Source: Mactra quadrangularis (Eukaryota > Mollusca > Bivalvia > Venerida > Mactridae). Taken from it: DNA of 64,000 nucleotides. Below are positions 35,635 to 47,725 of this stretch, one piece after another. Each line of letters starts with the position of its first letter. Position 1 is the first letter of the stretch. Where the stretch lies: assembly GCA_025267735.1 (NCBI GenBank), contig CM046298.1, positions 34,967,264-35,031,263 of the forward strand. The letters are read 5' to 3'. The position numbers were made by a program, and so were the translations under genes. The notes beneath the pieces are model-generated. The model was not told the origin of the DNA. It did no database searches and worked only from the letters and a program-made list of their open reading frames with translations.

Positions 35635-37476
35635 CTACCGTACAATCGCCACTGCTCGTTCACATCCATCATTACTTTCATCTTCCTTGATTTTTGGCGA
35701 CTTGAAATATCTGTATAGCAACTCACCTCCCATTTGCACGTTTGTTCTCTTCTCCCCATTGATCCTCTTCACGCGTCTTCCCACCATCTCTTTCATCTGC
35801 TGTTGGGAAATGTCCTTTTGCTGCTCAGTTCTATATCCCACCGCTGGCTCCCTCTGTAAACTATCTGTTTTCATCTTACTTACCTCAGCTTGCATCCCAA
35901 TAGTCCGTCCTTGTACTACCTCCTGTGTATCACTTACCTTCATAACCATTTCAGACTTCTCCTTCCGGTCTTCATTTCGTTCCCCTTTACCTAGTTCTTC
36001 ACATTCCATTCTCATCACATCTTTAGTCTCAATATTACCTATTATTAAATCATACATTGGACTTTTCATGGCCAATGCCTCCACGGAACCCTTGAAATAC
36101 TTGCTGTCAATATCTACTCTAGCTACTGGCACTCTCCTAATTGTTCCGTCTATCAACACGCACTGTTTAATCTCACCTGTAAATCTATTCCTGGGGACTA
36201 ATCCAGCTCTCACTACAATACTACTACACCCAGTATCTCTAAGAACCTGAACGTTATTACCAAATAACTTACCTTCCGACGTTGGCATCCGAGCCCGATC
36301 CGTCTTTACATTACATCCACCCAAAAGTGGTATCTCAGGATCACATTGCGATTTTACATAATCATCTTTACCCTCACTACAACGCTTATCTAATCTAGCA
36401 TCCTCCTCTCTACAAAACCCACCGAAGTCACGTTTACCAGAATTCAACTCATTACGTCCACCTCTGGTTTCACCCATGAACCAAGGTCTTGCTTGACTAT
36501 CCCTTCTCACATTACCATGACCATAACGAGATCCCCTGTCTCCAAAGTCATTATTCTTTCTATTTGGACAGTCTCGCAATAAATGATTTCCACGACAAAA
36601 ATAACATAACTTACCTCTTGACTCGAACTTCGAACTAGCACTATCACTACCAATGCTACTACTACTACTATTTCCTACATTACTAACACCAACCGACTTT
36701 CTACTATTAACTGGATGAGCAATATGAAACCTCTCAGCAGCCTCAACCATTTCCTGCAAGGTTTCAAACTTCCGCTCCCTTAAAAATACTTGGAGAGATT
36801 TATCAGCAGCCTCCATACACTGCTCCCTGAGAATCAGGTCTTTAAAACTACCGAAATCTTTACTGACCCCGGCCTGGGTCATCCAATACTCTAAATACCC
36901 CTCAAGTCTTATAGCAAATTGTGGGAACGTCTCATCACGCTCCGGCCTTGAACACCTGAATTTTTCCCTAAACCCTTCGTCGGTCAAATTAAATCTATTT
37001 AGCAACGCAGCCTTCAACTTATCGTAATCTAATGAATCGGCAAAGGAGAGCCGTGAATAAACATCCAGAGCTGTACCCTGTAATAAAGCACTTAAATTGG
37101 GGCCCCATGACTCTCTCTCCCACCTAGAACTTTCGGCAAATCTCTCAAACCTTCTCAAATAAGCATCCATATTGTCTCTCTTTTCATCAAAATGAGGTAA
37201 CTTTGGTAACTTAGCACTATTTGCAATCACTCTCTTATCAGACCCACTATTAGCCGATACCTCGGTTTCTAATTGCAACTTTCTCAACTCACGCTCATAA
37301 GCTCTCTCTTCTCTCGCCTCGGCCTCACGCCTCTCTCTCTCCGCCCTTGCCTCTGTCTCACGTCTTTCTCTCTCCTCCCTTGCCTCTACCTCACGCTTCT
37401 CAACAAAATTAATGAGCTCCTGACCACTGAGTCCTAATCTTTCCCCTGCTTTAATTAAATTCTCTAGTTCAGACAT
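35635..37476 (-). CDS. gag-pro: Gag-protease polyprotein of the gypsy element, 613 aa
   Basis: One uninterrupted ORF opens with ATG at 37476. Residues 26-70 form a charged E/R-rich coiled coil. Residues 88-255 are a capsid-like all-helical region. Its 165-250 part (KFRCSRPERDETFPQF, later ILREQCMEAADKSLQVFL) follows the pattern of the SCAN domain, which is known to derive from Gmr1-like gypsy Gag. A zinc knuckle lies at C291-C294-H298-C303, with spacing CX2CX3HX4C, one residue shorter than the usual CX2CX4HX4C. An aspartic protease follows: active site LRDTGCSS (412-419, D414) and YDLIIGN (475-481) as the flap-to-helix end. After residue 482 the tail is charged, low in homology, and stops without RT motifs. 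The gene shows no frameshift or stop, as expected for a young copy. Confidence 0.92.
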   Translation of the reverse strand: MSELENLIKAGERLGLSGQELINFVEKREVEAREERERRETEARAERERREAEAREERAYERELRKLQLETEVSANSGSDKRVIANSAKLPKLPHFDEKRDNMDAYLRRFERFAESSRWERESWGPNLSALLQGTALDVYSRLSFADSLDYDKLKAALLNRFNLTDEGFREKFRCSRPERDETFPQFAIRLEGYLEYWMTQAGVSKDFGSFKDLILREQCMEAADKSLQVFLRERKFETLQEMVEAAERFHIAHPVNSRKSVGVSNVGNSSSSSIGSDSASSKFESRGKLCYFCRGNHLLRDCPNRKNNDFGDRGSRYGHGNVRRDSQARPWFMGETRGGRNELNSGKRDFGGFCREEDARLDKRCSEGKDDYVKSQCDPEIPLLGGCNVKTDRARMPTSEGKLFGNNVQVLRDTGCSSIVVRAGLVPRNRFTGEIKQCVLIDGTIRRVPVARVDIDSKYFKGSVEALAMKSPMYDLIIGNIETKDVMRMECEELGKGERNEDRKEKSEMVMKVSDTQEVVQGRTIGMQAEVSKMKTDSLQREPAVGYRTEQQKDISQQQMKEMVGRRVKRINGEKRTNVQMGGELLYRYFKSPKIKEDESNDGCERAVAIVR

Positions 37477-37732
37477 TCTTTCTGATAAAATGGTTTATTA
37501 ATCTTTAAAAAAAAAAAAAAAACCCTCAAAAATAAAAATCTCAACAAGCAAAATAAGCAACCCTACTTTCCTAGAAATTTACTACACTTAAAATGCAATT
37601 AACCTTACTTGACCGGAACAAAATCCTGATAGTTAACGGGCACCCAGATGTTACAAAAATAAACAGCGATTACAGTAATTGATACATCAGTACATTAATT
37701 TAGAACTTTGGTATTCCTTTTTAAACAAACAA

Positions 37733-37750
37733 GTCCTGCCGAGATCGCCA
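37733..37750 (-). promoter_or_regulatory. Primer-binding site (tRNA 3' end complement)
   Basis: On the minus strand, TGGCGATCTCGGCAGGAC starts 6 bases inside the 5' LTR. TGG pairs with the tRNA CCA end. The complementary tRNA 3' end would read GTCCTGCCGAGATCGCCA. I cannot name the tRNA species with confidence. Confidence 0.7.
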
Positions 37751-37756
37751 GTTTTA

Positions 37757-39113
37757 TGTCACGGATATCTGAGAAAATAAACTAATACAGCATAGATACA
37801 GATTCCGGACATATGCAGGTTATTTGCCCTGTAGATTAAGGGACTTGTTTGGAAGAAAGACCAAAGTCAATTTAACAATTAATTCAAATTTATAATTATA
37901 TAATAATCATGAAATACACAAAAAAAAATGGTTATAAAAGAAGTAGAATAAAAAACATGCACAATGTCAGCTAATAAACAACACTCTTTATGATGAGCAA
38001 ATGAAATTACAAAACGATTGGTCTATAATCTACTTAATTATTTACTAATGAGTTAAATCACGAATTACTTGATAGAATGATTTCACATTAAACTGTCACT
38101 TTATAATTATTTACTAATGAATTAAGTCACCAATAACTAGATACATGATTTCACATCAAAATGTCACTTTATAGTTCCAACTTTTATCTTCTGAGGCTTT
38201 TCGACGTGGATGTTTTCTTTTACCTCAACCTTCAATTCCCCGCTCTCCAAGCTACCTAAAATCAAACCAACAACCTCCAAATAATATCTCTGACAAAGAA
38301 CAAACCTCCGACTCATCATTACAATACATATTCGCTGAACAAAGAGTAAAGCATAAAAGAATACTCAATTTGTATTTGATAAGAGAATCATATAAACGAA
38401 CAAATAATGAAAGAACGCATAATTGGTGCACATAAACGATTAAGGAATACAGTACTCTCATTAAACATTAAAATACAATGTTCGTCAAATATTGTAACAT
38501 CATTAAAATGACAAAAATATTAACTAACGGTTATCCTAATATAAGATCCGTTAAACAGAGTGCATTTAATTGAAGGAAAATGTAACAAAAATTAACTAAG
38601 ATCCAAATACATAAAAAAAACTGACGGCTCTCAAATTATATTATGGACAGGTAAAAGTAGTAACACTTACGTTGCCAAATACACAATATCCTTTTCAAAT
38701 ATATCTAAAATTCTCCCAATTTCACACTCGACCGACACTCTACTAACTAACGTTCTGTTCTGCCTGATGGTGGATTGCAGAATGAATGCCTACTCACGGA
38801 CCCTCCTTTGCAAGAACTTTTCACACCACAAAGGACGCCTGGACTAAGATCTTTTATCTAAAGGGTCAATTGTTTTGGATATAAATCATTAAAGTGACTG
38901 GCATCCAAGATGTAAAATTAATAGTAAATGGTATTGTGGGACTACTAATGAAAACATAAAAATGAAAATTAAGACAGCAACGGTTTGTTTCTGGGCTGGT
39001 ATTCATGCCAGATTTATTTTTACAGGTGATCCTGGTGCTGGTTTCTCGACAGAATAATGAGAGTATCCCACAATTTATCTATAAATTATTAAGACGTTGG
39101 CAGTTTTGTGACA
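37757..39113 (-). repeat. 5' LTR (right copy), 1357 bp
   Basis: This LTR lies upstream of the minus-strand ORF and should hold the promoter. I cannot place a TATA box or initiator with confidence in this AT-rich sequence. The structure matches the left LTR. Confidence 0.93.
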
Positions 39114-39118
39114 CTATG
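39114..39118. repeat. Target site duplication, right (CTATG)
   Basis: Matches the left duplication at 33777-33781. A 5-bp duplication fits gypsy-type integrases. Confidence 0.9.
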
Positions 39119-39335
39119 CAGTTAACAAAGATGACAGATACATCAGTAGCAGTCGTTGCTAAAAACCGGTGGAACGGTTATTCAGGGCACTTAAAACATT
39201 GACAACGAGGCAAGTTTTAGATCAAGACGCATTTATTTAGTTTATTTCATGGATAATCAGTGAACTATATAAAGCGTAATAGAAAATATACAATAATTTT
39301 GGCGCTATATAAGCGACATGTATATTTGTATCATA
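39119..39335 (+). pseudogene. LINE 3' fragment (part 2) and LINE 3' end
   Basis: Directly after the LTR element a frame reads LFRALKTLTTRQ, reminiscent of the C-terminal FK..LKT.LF end of Jockey/CR1-type ORFs. Near 39300 the phrase ttggcgctatataagcg matches the gcgctatataaa-type 3' ends common in invertebrate LINEs. Copy A resumes just afterwards with the aaatgtaacaaatat block, also seen at 45596. Confidence 0.55.
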
Positions 39336-42300
39336 AATGTAACAAATATATGTATATTATGACTCTACCTTGACAGTATAAACATAGAACAAAACTAAAA
39401 TCAAGGGAATAGTTCTGAACACCAATTACTCGTTACGTTGGTGTGTTTCTTGGTCACAAATTGTGGAATAATCAATAAGCTTCATTGATAACTTGTACAT
39501 GATTTGTCAATGTTTTACGGTTAAATTGCTATCTTACTTATACAACACATAAGCAGTATTACGATAAAAACTGTTACTTAAGCTACCATGCCACTATAAT
39601 GGCGTTTTCCTTATACTTCTGGCGATGTACGTGAACTGGGTGTATAAAGATGCAATGGATGACCTTAAAAATAAATGTAAAACAATAATAATGTATAACT
39701 TATTGCAAAATAGTTTTGTCAGATTTGACAAAAACAGTTTTGAATATTTTTCTGAATTTTGACTGTTCCTGGTAAAGGCAAATTTCCAAATGTCTCAGAG
39801 AAGTGGAGGTATACAAGAAAAAATACATTTTTTCTTTTACATTTCATTTCTTAAAGTTGTTCGATTCAATTCAATTGGTAAACTTTGTTTTTAAAGTTCG
39901 CCCCAAGTATAAGAGTTCAAGAAATAGGAGTTTAATAAGTGTTTTGTTCTTTGATGATAAATTTCACTTCTATAGAATAAGTCAGACAGTTGGCAATGTG
40001 AATTTGTGTCACACTCAAATTTCAATCATACCTTTTTTAATGTATTCGTCTGTCAAAAGTCACTTTAAACTACACCTGAAACAAATAACATCACATGTAC
40101 GTAGGTGTTGGTAATGACAGATACTAACATATGTTCTAAGCAAAAATTGAATGTTGCTATGACGCCCAGACATATGTCAGAAACTAATGGCTTTTGTATG
40201 AAAAAATGTACTTTATTTTGAACAAATGATAAAACTTCTAACACAGTTTAGTCCAAGTGTCGCGATGCACTGACAACGTGATAATGTCAGTATAACCTCT
40301 TAGGTTTACATTATCAAAGCTTGTATACTCTTACATATATTTATATTGACATCTTTTTCGAGAAAATAAAGCTTGTCTATCACGTCACAATAGCTTAAAA
40401 GTATTTGTGTTAGGAATACAATTTGCTTTCTTTGACAATTTGTAACAGAACGCATTCTATGATTGCATACAATCGTATCATCATTGTTATTATTAGTGTT
40501 TTCCTTTTTTATAACTATGTTATATTTTCGTTAAGATTAAATCCGGTTCGTCATGTTTTATATAATTATTTCCTGATAGATTATCTTATGTACATGACAA
40601 AACAGCTGTTGTCTTCATAAGAATCATACATGTTCTGAAAGTCTTTAACAGGTCCCAAGTCTCTTTGTTTTTATATTTGCAAATCAGTGTCAGTAATTGT
40701 GTTAAGGAAATGAATTCTGAATATTTTGAGGCAGATTGAACTATAGATTGATCGTGTAGAATACATAAAATAAAAACAGTTTAGGATTTTTCTTCTCAAT
40801 TTTGAGAGTTTTTCAAAAGTTGTTATTTAAGTTGAAATTTGTAACGACCATCCTGGCAAAAATGATGAATATATAGAGTGATGTAGTCATAAAGTAAATA
40901 AGTGATTGTACTTTAATACATTCTTTAATGATATATTGGTCAATGGCATGTCATAAATCACTTAAGGATAAATATACAAGCCTTAGACAATGAATTGCGA
41001 CTCAAACTACTAAAAGCCAAAACAGACTCGTTACACGTTAAACTACATAAAGAGTCATGTCAAAATTCACCAATAATCCTATTGATTCCTCTGTGCAATG
41101 GTGACCATGAGTTCAAAGTTTGATTTTTAGCGCCAAATGTGTGATATGTCAGCTGTATCTTCTATAATAATTTATCTTAGATCCCAATAACCAGTAAATG
41201 TCGTACTATTTATATTTTTATCACCATGTGCGTCCCAATTGACGATATAAAAATGTGTAAGAAAGATTATACAGTATATGAAGTCAAATATCTTCCTCAA
41301 TTGTTAATAAAAAAACCGCTAAAATAGAACTCATATGCTGCATCAGTGTTACATCGTACGGATGTGTGACACAAGAAAGCTTTAATATTTAGAAAAACTA
41401 CCGAATTCTTGGAATCCATAATGGTTGTAATATTGCTAATACATTTCAGAAATAAAGTATATATGCAAATAATAGCCACCGCCTTTATGAGTATTCTTTA
41501 GTACTGATGACATACTTTTATTTCTAGTAGCATTTCCAGGCTCTAGCTACTTTTTTATTTGTTGAATATAATCGAAACAATTCACACAAAAGTTTATAAT
41601 ACTTTCTGACCTACATTTTAAGATGATTCCTTAATGGGTGTGGAAATTTCAAGGAAATTCTCCTAAATATATATAATTAAAGTTCCTAGACATAATTAGG
41701 TTAGACCATGTTTTTCTCGTTGTACAGAATTTATTAACGTTGACGTTGGGGAATGATGTAATTGGTATTTCTGAGTTTCAAGTTCCTTCGTATTGTTTTA
41801 AGTGTTCTTTCACGAATGGTCAATAAATAACACTTAAAGACTTCATACATTGTTGGATTGGCTGTAATTAAATTGACTTCAAATATACCATAAGCTTTTA
41901 GACAAAAGTACAATGTTTGTCCCTTATGATTTTTCTATTTTATCTGTAATATCAGATCGACATTGTCAATAATAACTTAGTTGATATCAAGGAACCATAT
42001 GATGTAATTATAAGACCATTACAAAACAAATTTTCGCACAAAACATTAACAATTGTCACAATATTCTGATCATTGCAGACTTACTAAACGATCATTTTTA
42101 CCAGACCATTGGCATGTCATTGTTTTCACTGAATCAATGCTGACAAAAGCAACAAAAAGTGCACAGTTTTTATGACTATCTCATTATCCGTACCTATGAA
42201 AATGATAAGAAAGTTAAACATATATACATTGAATCCTACAATCTCGTCATATAAATTTATCAATCCGTCTAAAATAACTTCTTCTGGTACTTAATCAAAT

Positions 42301-42850
42301 GGCCGGGCGTTGACCGTGCATCAATCAGCTTCTTAATTGCTTAAGTGCTTTCACGTATGAAAATGATGACAGCAGCGATATTACAAGACGAGTAAATTTT
42401 ACTGTGCTATTTTTTAACACTGAGTCTGATTAAACTGAAATATAAAATTTATGACATTGCAATTTCAGATTTTTCTTTGGATCTTGTTATGTTGCACGGT
42501 TTATCAATATTTTACTGTTAGGTGACATACTTAAACGTAAGCGGATTTATGACCGGGAAGAATGCTATTTGTCAAAGCGGATAAAAAGTAGTTGACTTGT
42601 AACAAGTAAACACACAATTGTATTTTTACTTGAAAACACATAAAAATGCTTAAAATATATGAAATAGATCTAATTGTTTTTAAGAAGAATACAAATTAGA
42701 GAAACACACATGCGTATTGCGCCACTGTCCAGATGTGATTGTTAGAATGCTTATGTTAAAACTATAAAACTATTGAAAATTAGAGTATAATTATATATTT
42801 CAATTAGAATAGAAATCTGAATTTGATTTTTATTGCAAATATATTGGAAT

Positions 42851-43085
42851 TATAAATAATTGTATTTAGAGGGAGGGTTATTGTTGTCGTTCACAAGCCA
42901 TCATTTTCACGGATGATCACCCGGATTCCCACACATTCCATTCGGCAGCGTTTGTAGCAATCCCTATTATGTTGTGGCTTATCCGCGATCATACCAAATT
43001 GTACGATTCCTTTTTGAGCATGTTGAAAAGATCCTTTTGATTAAATACATAACATGGACCATCCGTACTACAACTAACTGTTTCC
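42851..43085. other. Junction between copies A and B
   Basis: A slightly GC-richer patch (cacggatgatcacccggat, near 42908) lies here and is not found in the other copies. Copy B opens near 43090. Nothing else is recognised. Confidence 0.4.
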
Positions 43086-44774
43086 ACTCATATAACATAT
43101 AAGAATGATAAAGTGTATTTCGACATAGTAATGCGTTGTAAAAACTTTATACAGTGGTCACTACAAGTGCACGAAATCTTGATTGTGCCAACCCACGTAT
43201 ATTTCCAATCCAGTAACAAAGATATACTGAAAGCAACGGCTTTACCAAGATATTGTCGGTAGATGAAATCAATACTCAGAAAAAGTCTACGGTAATACAC
43301 AACATTCATGTCTATCAATGGTATAGGAAATAATATAATTAGTGTTAATTCTTTACTAATGAAACATTATGTACATTTTGTGATGATCACGAGGACAATA
43401 TAACTTTTATTGTAGATTGTATCAATGGAGACTTGTAATTACATGATGATGTTGCTAGGAAACCATTTTGTGACCGGTAGCTGAACATTACATTGTGGGT
43501 ACTTTTTGATGAAAAGATAACCAGTACGATTTGATTAAATAATTACTTGATAAATATCTGTCCATAGGGAATAATGACATTTGTCATTTGTTCATAGAGC
43601 AAAAATGTGGGTGGTCATTTAATAAGCATTTTATTATATTTGTACAAAGGCACATGATCTCGTGTTTTGCCTTAAATAGATAGGTGGATAACGGTGTGCA
43701 GAAGCAAAAACCTTTTTCATGGCCTAATCAATAGTCTTCTTTTATTTGTGTTCTCATAGAAGCTCCATGTGCATTTTGTTTAATTATTATGCCTGCTGGT
43801 GATACTTCTACTAATTTCTATGAACACAAAACAAAATGAACTAATTGTACCGAAAAGTAGAATTGCTCTTCATCTTTTAGTTGTGTCTACCAATTTTGTG
43901 GCAAATTTGCTTTAACAAACGGCCGTCGACTGCCATTATTAGTCTAGAAATACATCGTTATGATGCACATAATTCATGTTGGTGTCATTGTTACATTAAT
44001 ATTATATAATGTATTTGTCTTTCGATCTTTTTGTCTTCAGACATACTAATCTGTGCGATAAAATATTTTTACGACGAGTAAATACCAGAGTGTTGCAAGT
44101 GCTACTCTAACAAGATACAATATAAAACTATTTGTTACTTTAAATATTATTACGCGATTATTGAACTAAATTGTAAGAAAAGGAGCTTATAGTTTTTTAA
44201 GAATGAAAAAATATTTTGATTTATAAAAAATCACATCTTAGTAATTATATTTATACATGATATTTTGTGACCAAATGTCAAGTTTCTGTATTAACATATA
44301 CTACACTAACAAGTAACGACAATGTCATTATTTTTTATTCAGAATGTATCTCAGTTCCCTTTTTCCGGAATTGCGATTTCGTATAGTTATGATTTTGTCA
44401 TTTCAATTGTATTTTTCTTAATATTGGCATTATACGACCAATTCACTTAAGAAGGATGACACACGACACTTTCTTATTACATTTTGCTTAGATTTATTTC
44501 ACTATACTTTTATCGCCATTTATGAAAGAGTCTATGTAACAAAGGTTTACAAGGTTGCAAAACAGTACAGACATTTAATTCATCACATTGATTATTGTAA
44601 TCAACGGTTGTACGATCTTTTCATGAATTGTTGACATACCACACGCTGTAATTAATTAATAAAGCTTTGAACACATGGTGACTACTTCATATTTCTATTT
44701 TCTGTTTTGTTCCTGTGATATATAGAAATCCGTAAATCATGAAGGACAGTTGTCAGTCCCTGACAGAAAGATAC

Positions 44775-44890
44775 ACAGGGTGAATCCAGATATTTAACCT
44801 TTCCACGGACGATAAGTGAGTAGGTTGACTGATCGCCGTGATACAACGTACATAATGTTCTACTACAGCATTAAAAACAACCTAAAATGA
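44775..44890 (+). mobile_element. SINE family 1, 3' half (copy B)
   Basis: Contains cctttccacggacgataag, gtaggttgactgatcgccg and a cagcattaaaaacaacc tail. It is at the same position as the fragment at 32500-32615 in copy A. Confidence 0.65.
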
Positions 44891-47330
44891 AGGAAACTGT
44901 CAGGATGTTTTTCATAAATCGAGGACATTTAAAGACAGTATGTAGAAAAAATTATATTAAGTTTACTGTACAGCGATTTGGCACAGGAATGACCCAATGA
45001 TGTATTATCAACAGTTACATGCTATTGATATCACAATGACAAAATCTTGAAATATAACATCTATTTTCTATTCAACAGTATAGCGAACCACTACATACGT
45101 ATTTATTCCTTAAAAGATCAGTTAAAGTGAAAATGACATTAATGTGCCTGCTCTATTTTTCGTCCAAAAGTATGAATATATTGTCTTGCTGAAGATGATA
45201 AGAAGAAAAGAAAATATTTGATATTCAATAAAAGGCAAAAGCTATCACAACTCTAATACAACTTGCTTATTGTATCGTTTTTCTTATATAATCAGAACTT
45301 CATAGATTCCGTGAATATATCCCATATACAGATACAGCTATCGTCTGTGAACAATGCCAAGCAATGCAATTTGGCAAATTCATTCATGCATTAAAAGCAT
45401 GGAAGAATAGATACAATCAATTTTGATTTGACATATTTATTTCCATTTTATGTTACATTTTCTAAAGTTTTACATTTTATCATCCAAAACTTTTGATACC
45501 AGGACGTTTCTACATTCATAAATCTTAATTCTCTAGAGAATTCATACGATTACAATTATGATTTGCACAGACTAAAAGTAGACATTGCAATATAAATGTA
45601 ACAAATGTATCATAACTTTATCTGCACTGTGATAACTATGAACACAATTTAGCTTCAAGGGAATAATTCTAAAACACCAATAAGTCTCAAATATTGAACT
45701 TTCCGTTTGTTTTGTGTTTTATTGTCGAGATTATGTCACAATTTGTGGAATAATTAATAAGTTCCAGTAATAACTTGTACGTGTACATTCGAAATTAATT
45801 AACACTTTGTAGGGTTTATTCGCATTTTTGTTACACAAGACATAAGCAGTATTTCGATTGAAACAGTAAAATTGGGATACCATGACACAATAATAGCGTT
45901 TTACCCTGCGCACTTGACCAAATGAAGTGGAAATATAGACATGTTTTTCTTATATTTATTTTCTTTAACTTTGATTGAAATTAATCGGCGAAATTTGTTT
46001 AAATCATTATCTCCTAAATTTAAGAGTTTATCAAATGCTTGGGTAATGGTTCATTGATAAAAATGCCATTGTTATCTATAAGGATAGTCAGACAATTTGC
46101 CACGTGAGCTTTACTTATCACTTGAATTTTAATTATACCCTTTGCAATGTATTCGTCAGAAGTCACGTTAAACAACATCTGCAACATATAACATTACATG
46201 TGAGTAGGTGTTGGTTATGAGATATACTAATGTGTTCTAGGCAGCAAACAATGTTGTTGCTATGATACCCAGTCGTATGAAACACTTGTTTTGTCAGAAA
46301 ACAAATGTTATTTGTATGACAGAACGCCGACTTTCCTTTAAATCAAATAAATAAAAACAAATGTAAAATTAAGTCGTAACATGAAATGTGAATGATGTAG
46401 GTCTAATAAACTTGAAATGTAAAAACTCAATAAAAACAATAAAAAAGAAATATACAAACACACTTTATAACATCATGTGTGATAAATCTAATTTTTTGTG
46501 TAATCGTATAGGGTTTTTACTTATTTATGATTGTTATAATTTATCTTTTGTACAACACCACTGAATATGTTATATAAAAATAAGCTTTTAATCAAATGAA
46601 GCAGTTTATCTGAATTTAGTTTACTTTATTGTGCACGAATGGTCCGATATCACTACTTACTAAATTAAATTAAAGACTAGCATTGTACTGTCAACGTGAT
46701 AATGTCAGATATAGCATCTTTAGTTCACATAACTGAAACCAGAATGTATACACTGTATTTTTCTTAGAAATTAATATATATTTAATGTGATTGAAAAGTG
46801 ATAGACAAATTATATTGTCTATATAAATTTCCAAGACAAATACAATTTGACATTCACGTAACAACTAAACTTATATTCTTATATTCTGAATACAATGTTC
46901 TTGCTTTGACAATTTTAAAAAAGTACTTTACCATTTGATAAAATTGTATAAGATGCTCTAGATGCCCCGTATAATCATTATTTTTATCGGTGTCGTCAAT
47001 TTTATGATACTGTTAAACATTTGATAAGATTATGTCCTATTGCATTTTTTGTAATAATTTCTCGTGTACATGTCAAAAACCTCTGTTGTCTTTATAACAA
47101 TGAAACATATTTTGAAGATGTAATGACTAGTCCAATGTCTTTTTGTTCTGAAAACTTTTAAAGTTGTCTGTCAGTATCAGTAATTGTATGAAGAGAAAGA
47201 TTATAATATACTCATATTTTAAGGCAGATTGAGCTATATACATTGATTGTGTGAAATACATTAAAAAACGTTTCAAATTTTTTTTTTAATTTTAAGAGTT
47301 TCAGAAAATGTGCCATTGATGTAAACTTTG

Positions 47331-47725
47331 TTAGATATAGATAGATTTATTTTGACATACAATGTTACAACATGGCATACATAAAAACAAACAAGTTATA
47401 ATAATAACATACAAGTTACAATAATTAACAGTATACATCAAAGATGACACAAAAAAGAGTTAAAACATAAACTCTAGTTTCCGTTGTGGTCCTTGAGATA
47501 TAATTATGAGTGACATAGGAAGACGTTTTTCTATGATAAAAAGTCAAAAAGACAAAGGATTAAATACAATGAATGAAAATTTAAATTATTGACAAGCTGG
47601 TAACATAAAGTACTGAATAATAGACTATTGTAAAGTTGATAGTTAAACAAAATTTAAATGAGCTAAATGGCTACTGTTTGGTTTTAACCTTGAAATTACT
47701 TAGAGACCTAATATCTCGTATACTT
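47331..47725 (-). mobile_element. LINE-like 3' end with (TATC)n tip, private to copy B
   Basis: Copies A and C read straight across this site, whereas copy B has about 395 extra bases. Its plus-strand edge is tagatatagatagatttatt. On the minus strand this is AATAAA followed by TATC repeats, the arrangement of a LINE 3' end. A short ttgt duplication at the edges is possible. No ORF. Confidence 0.55.

Larger units (their letters stand above)
33782..39113 (-). mobile_element. Nearly intact Gag-protease-only Ty3/gypsy LTR retrotransposon (5332 bp)
   Basis: Two 1357-bp direct repeats begin TGTCAC and end GTGACA (33782-35138 and 37757-39113). The internal region is 2618 bp and reads on the minus strand: primer-binding site, one ORF of 613 codons, a short repeat field, a purine run, then the 3' LTR. 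The two LTRs show no difference in the stretches I compared and have equal length, so insertion was recent. The internal region has no room for reverse transcriptase, RNase H or integrase, which normally follow the protease. It therefore depends on enzymes supplied elsewhere. It sits inside a LINE fragment in copy A. Confidence 0.93.
30400..42850. repeat. Copy A of a ~9-kb tandem duplicated segment (interrupted)
   Basis: Copy A runs about 30.40-33.26 kb and resumes about 39.33-42.85 kb. Its opening (gtctatcaatggtatagg, about 30648-30900) is nearly identical to the opening of copy B at about 43308-43560. Further shared blocks follow in the same order: the ctaatggtacc block (31246/43840/52630), the tgaacaaatggtgacc block (32395/44668), the gtagacattgcaatat block (33247/45580/53595), the cacaaattgtggaataat block (39457/45735), the ccatgtgcgtc block (41226/48577/55630) and the ggaaattctcctaaatat block (41655/49190). 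It lacks about 0.4 kb present in B and C near 48.0-48.4 kb. No long conserved ORF. Confidence 0.85.

Noticed and set aside
35687..36250. 187-codon plus-strand ORF opposite the gag-pro gene
   Set aside because: It is the antisense shadow of the Gag-protease ORF, and the minus-strand reading carries the recognised motifs.
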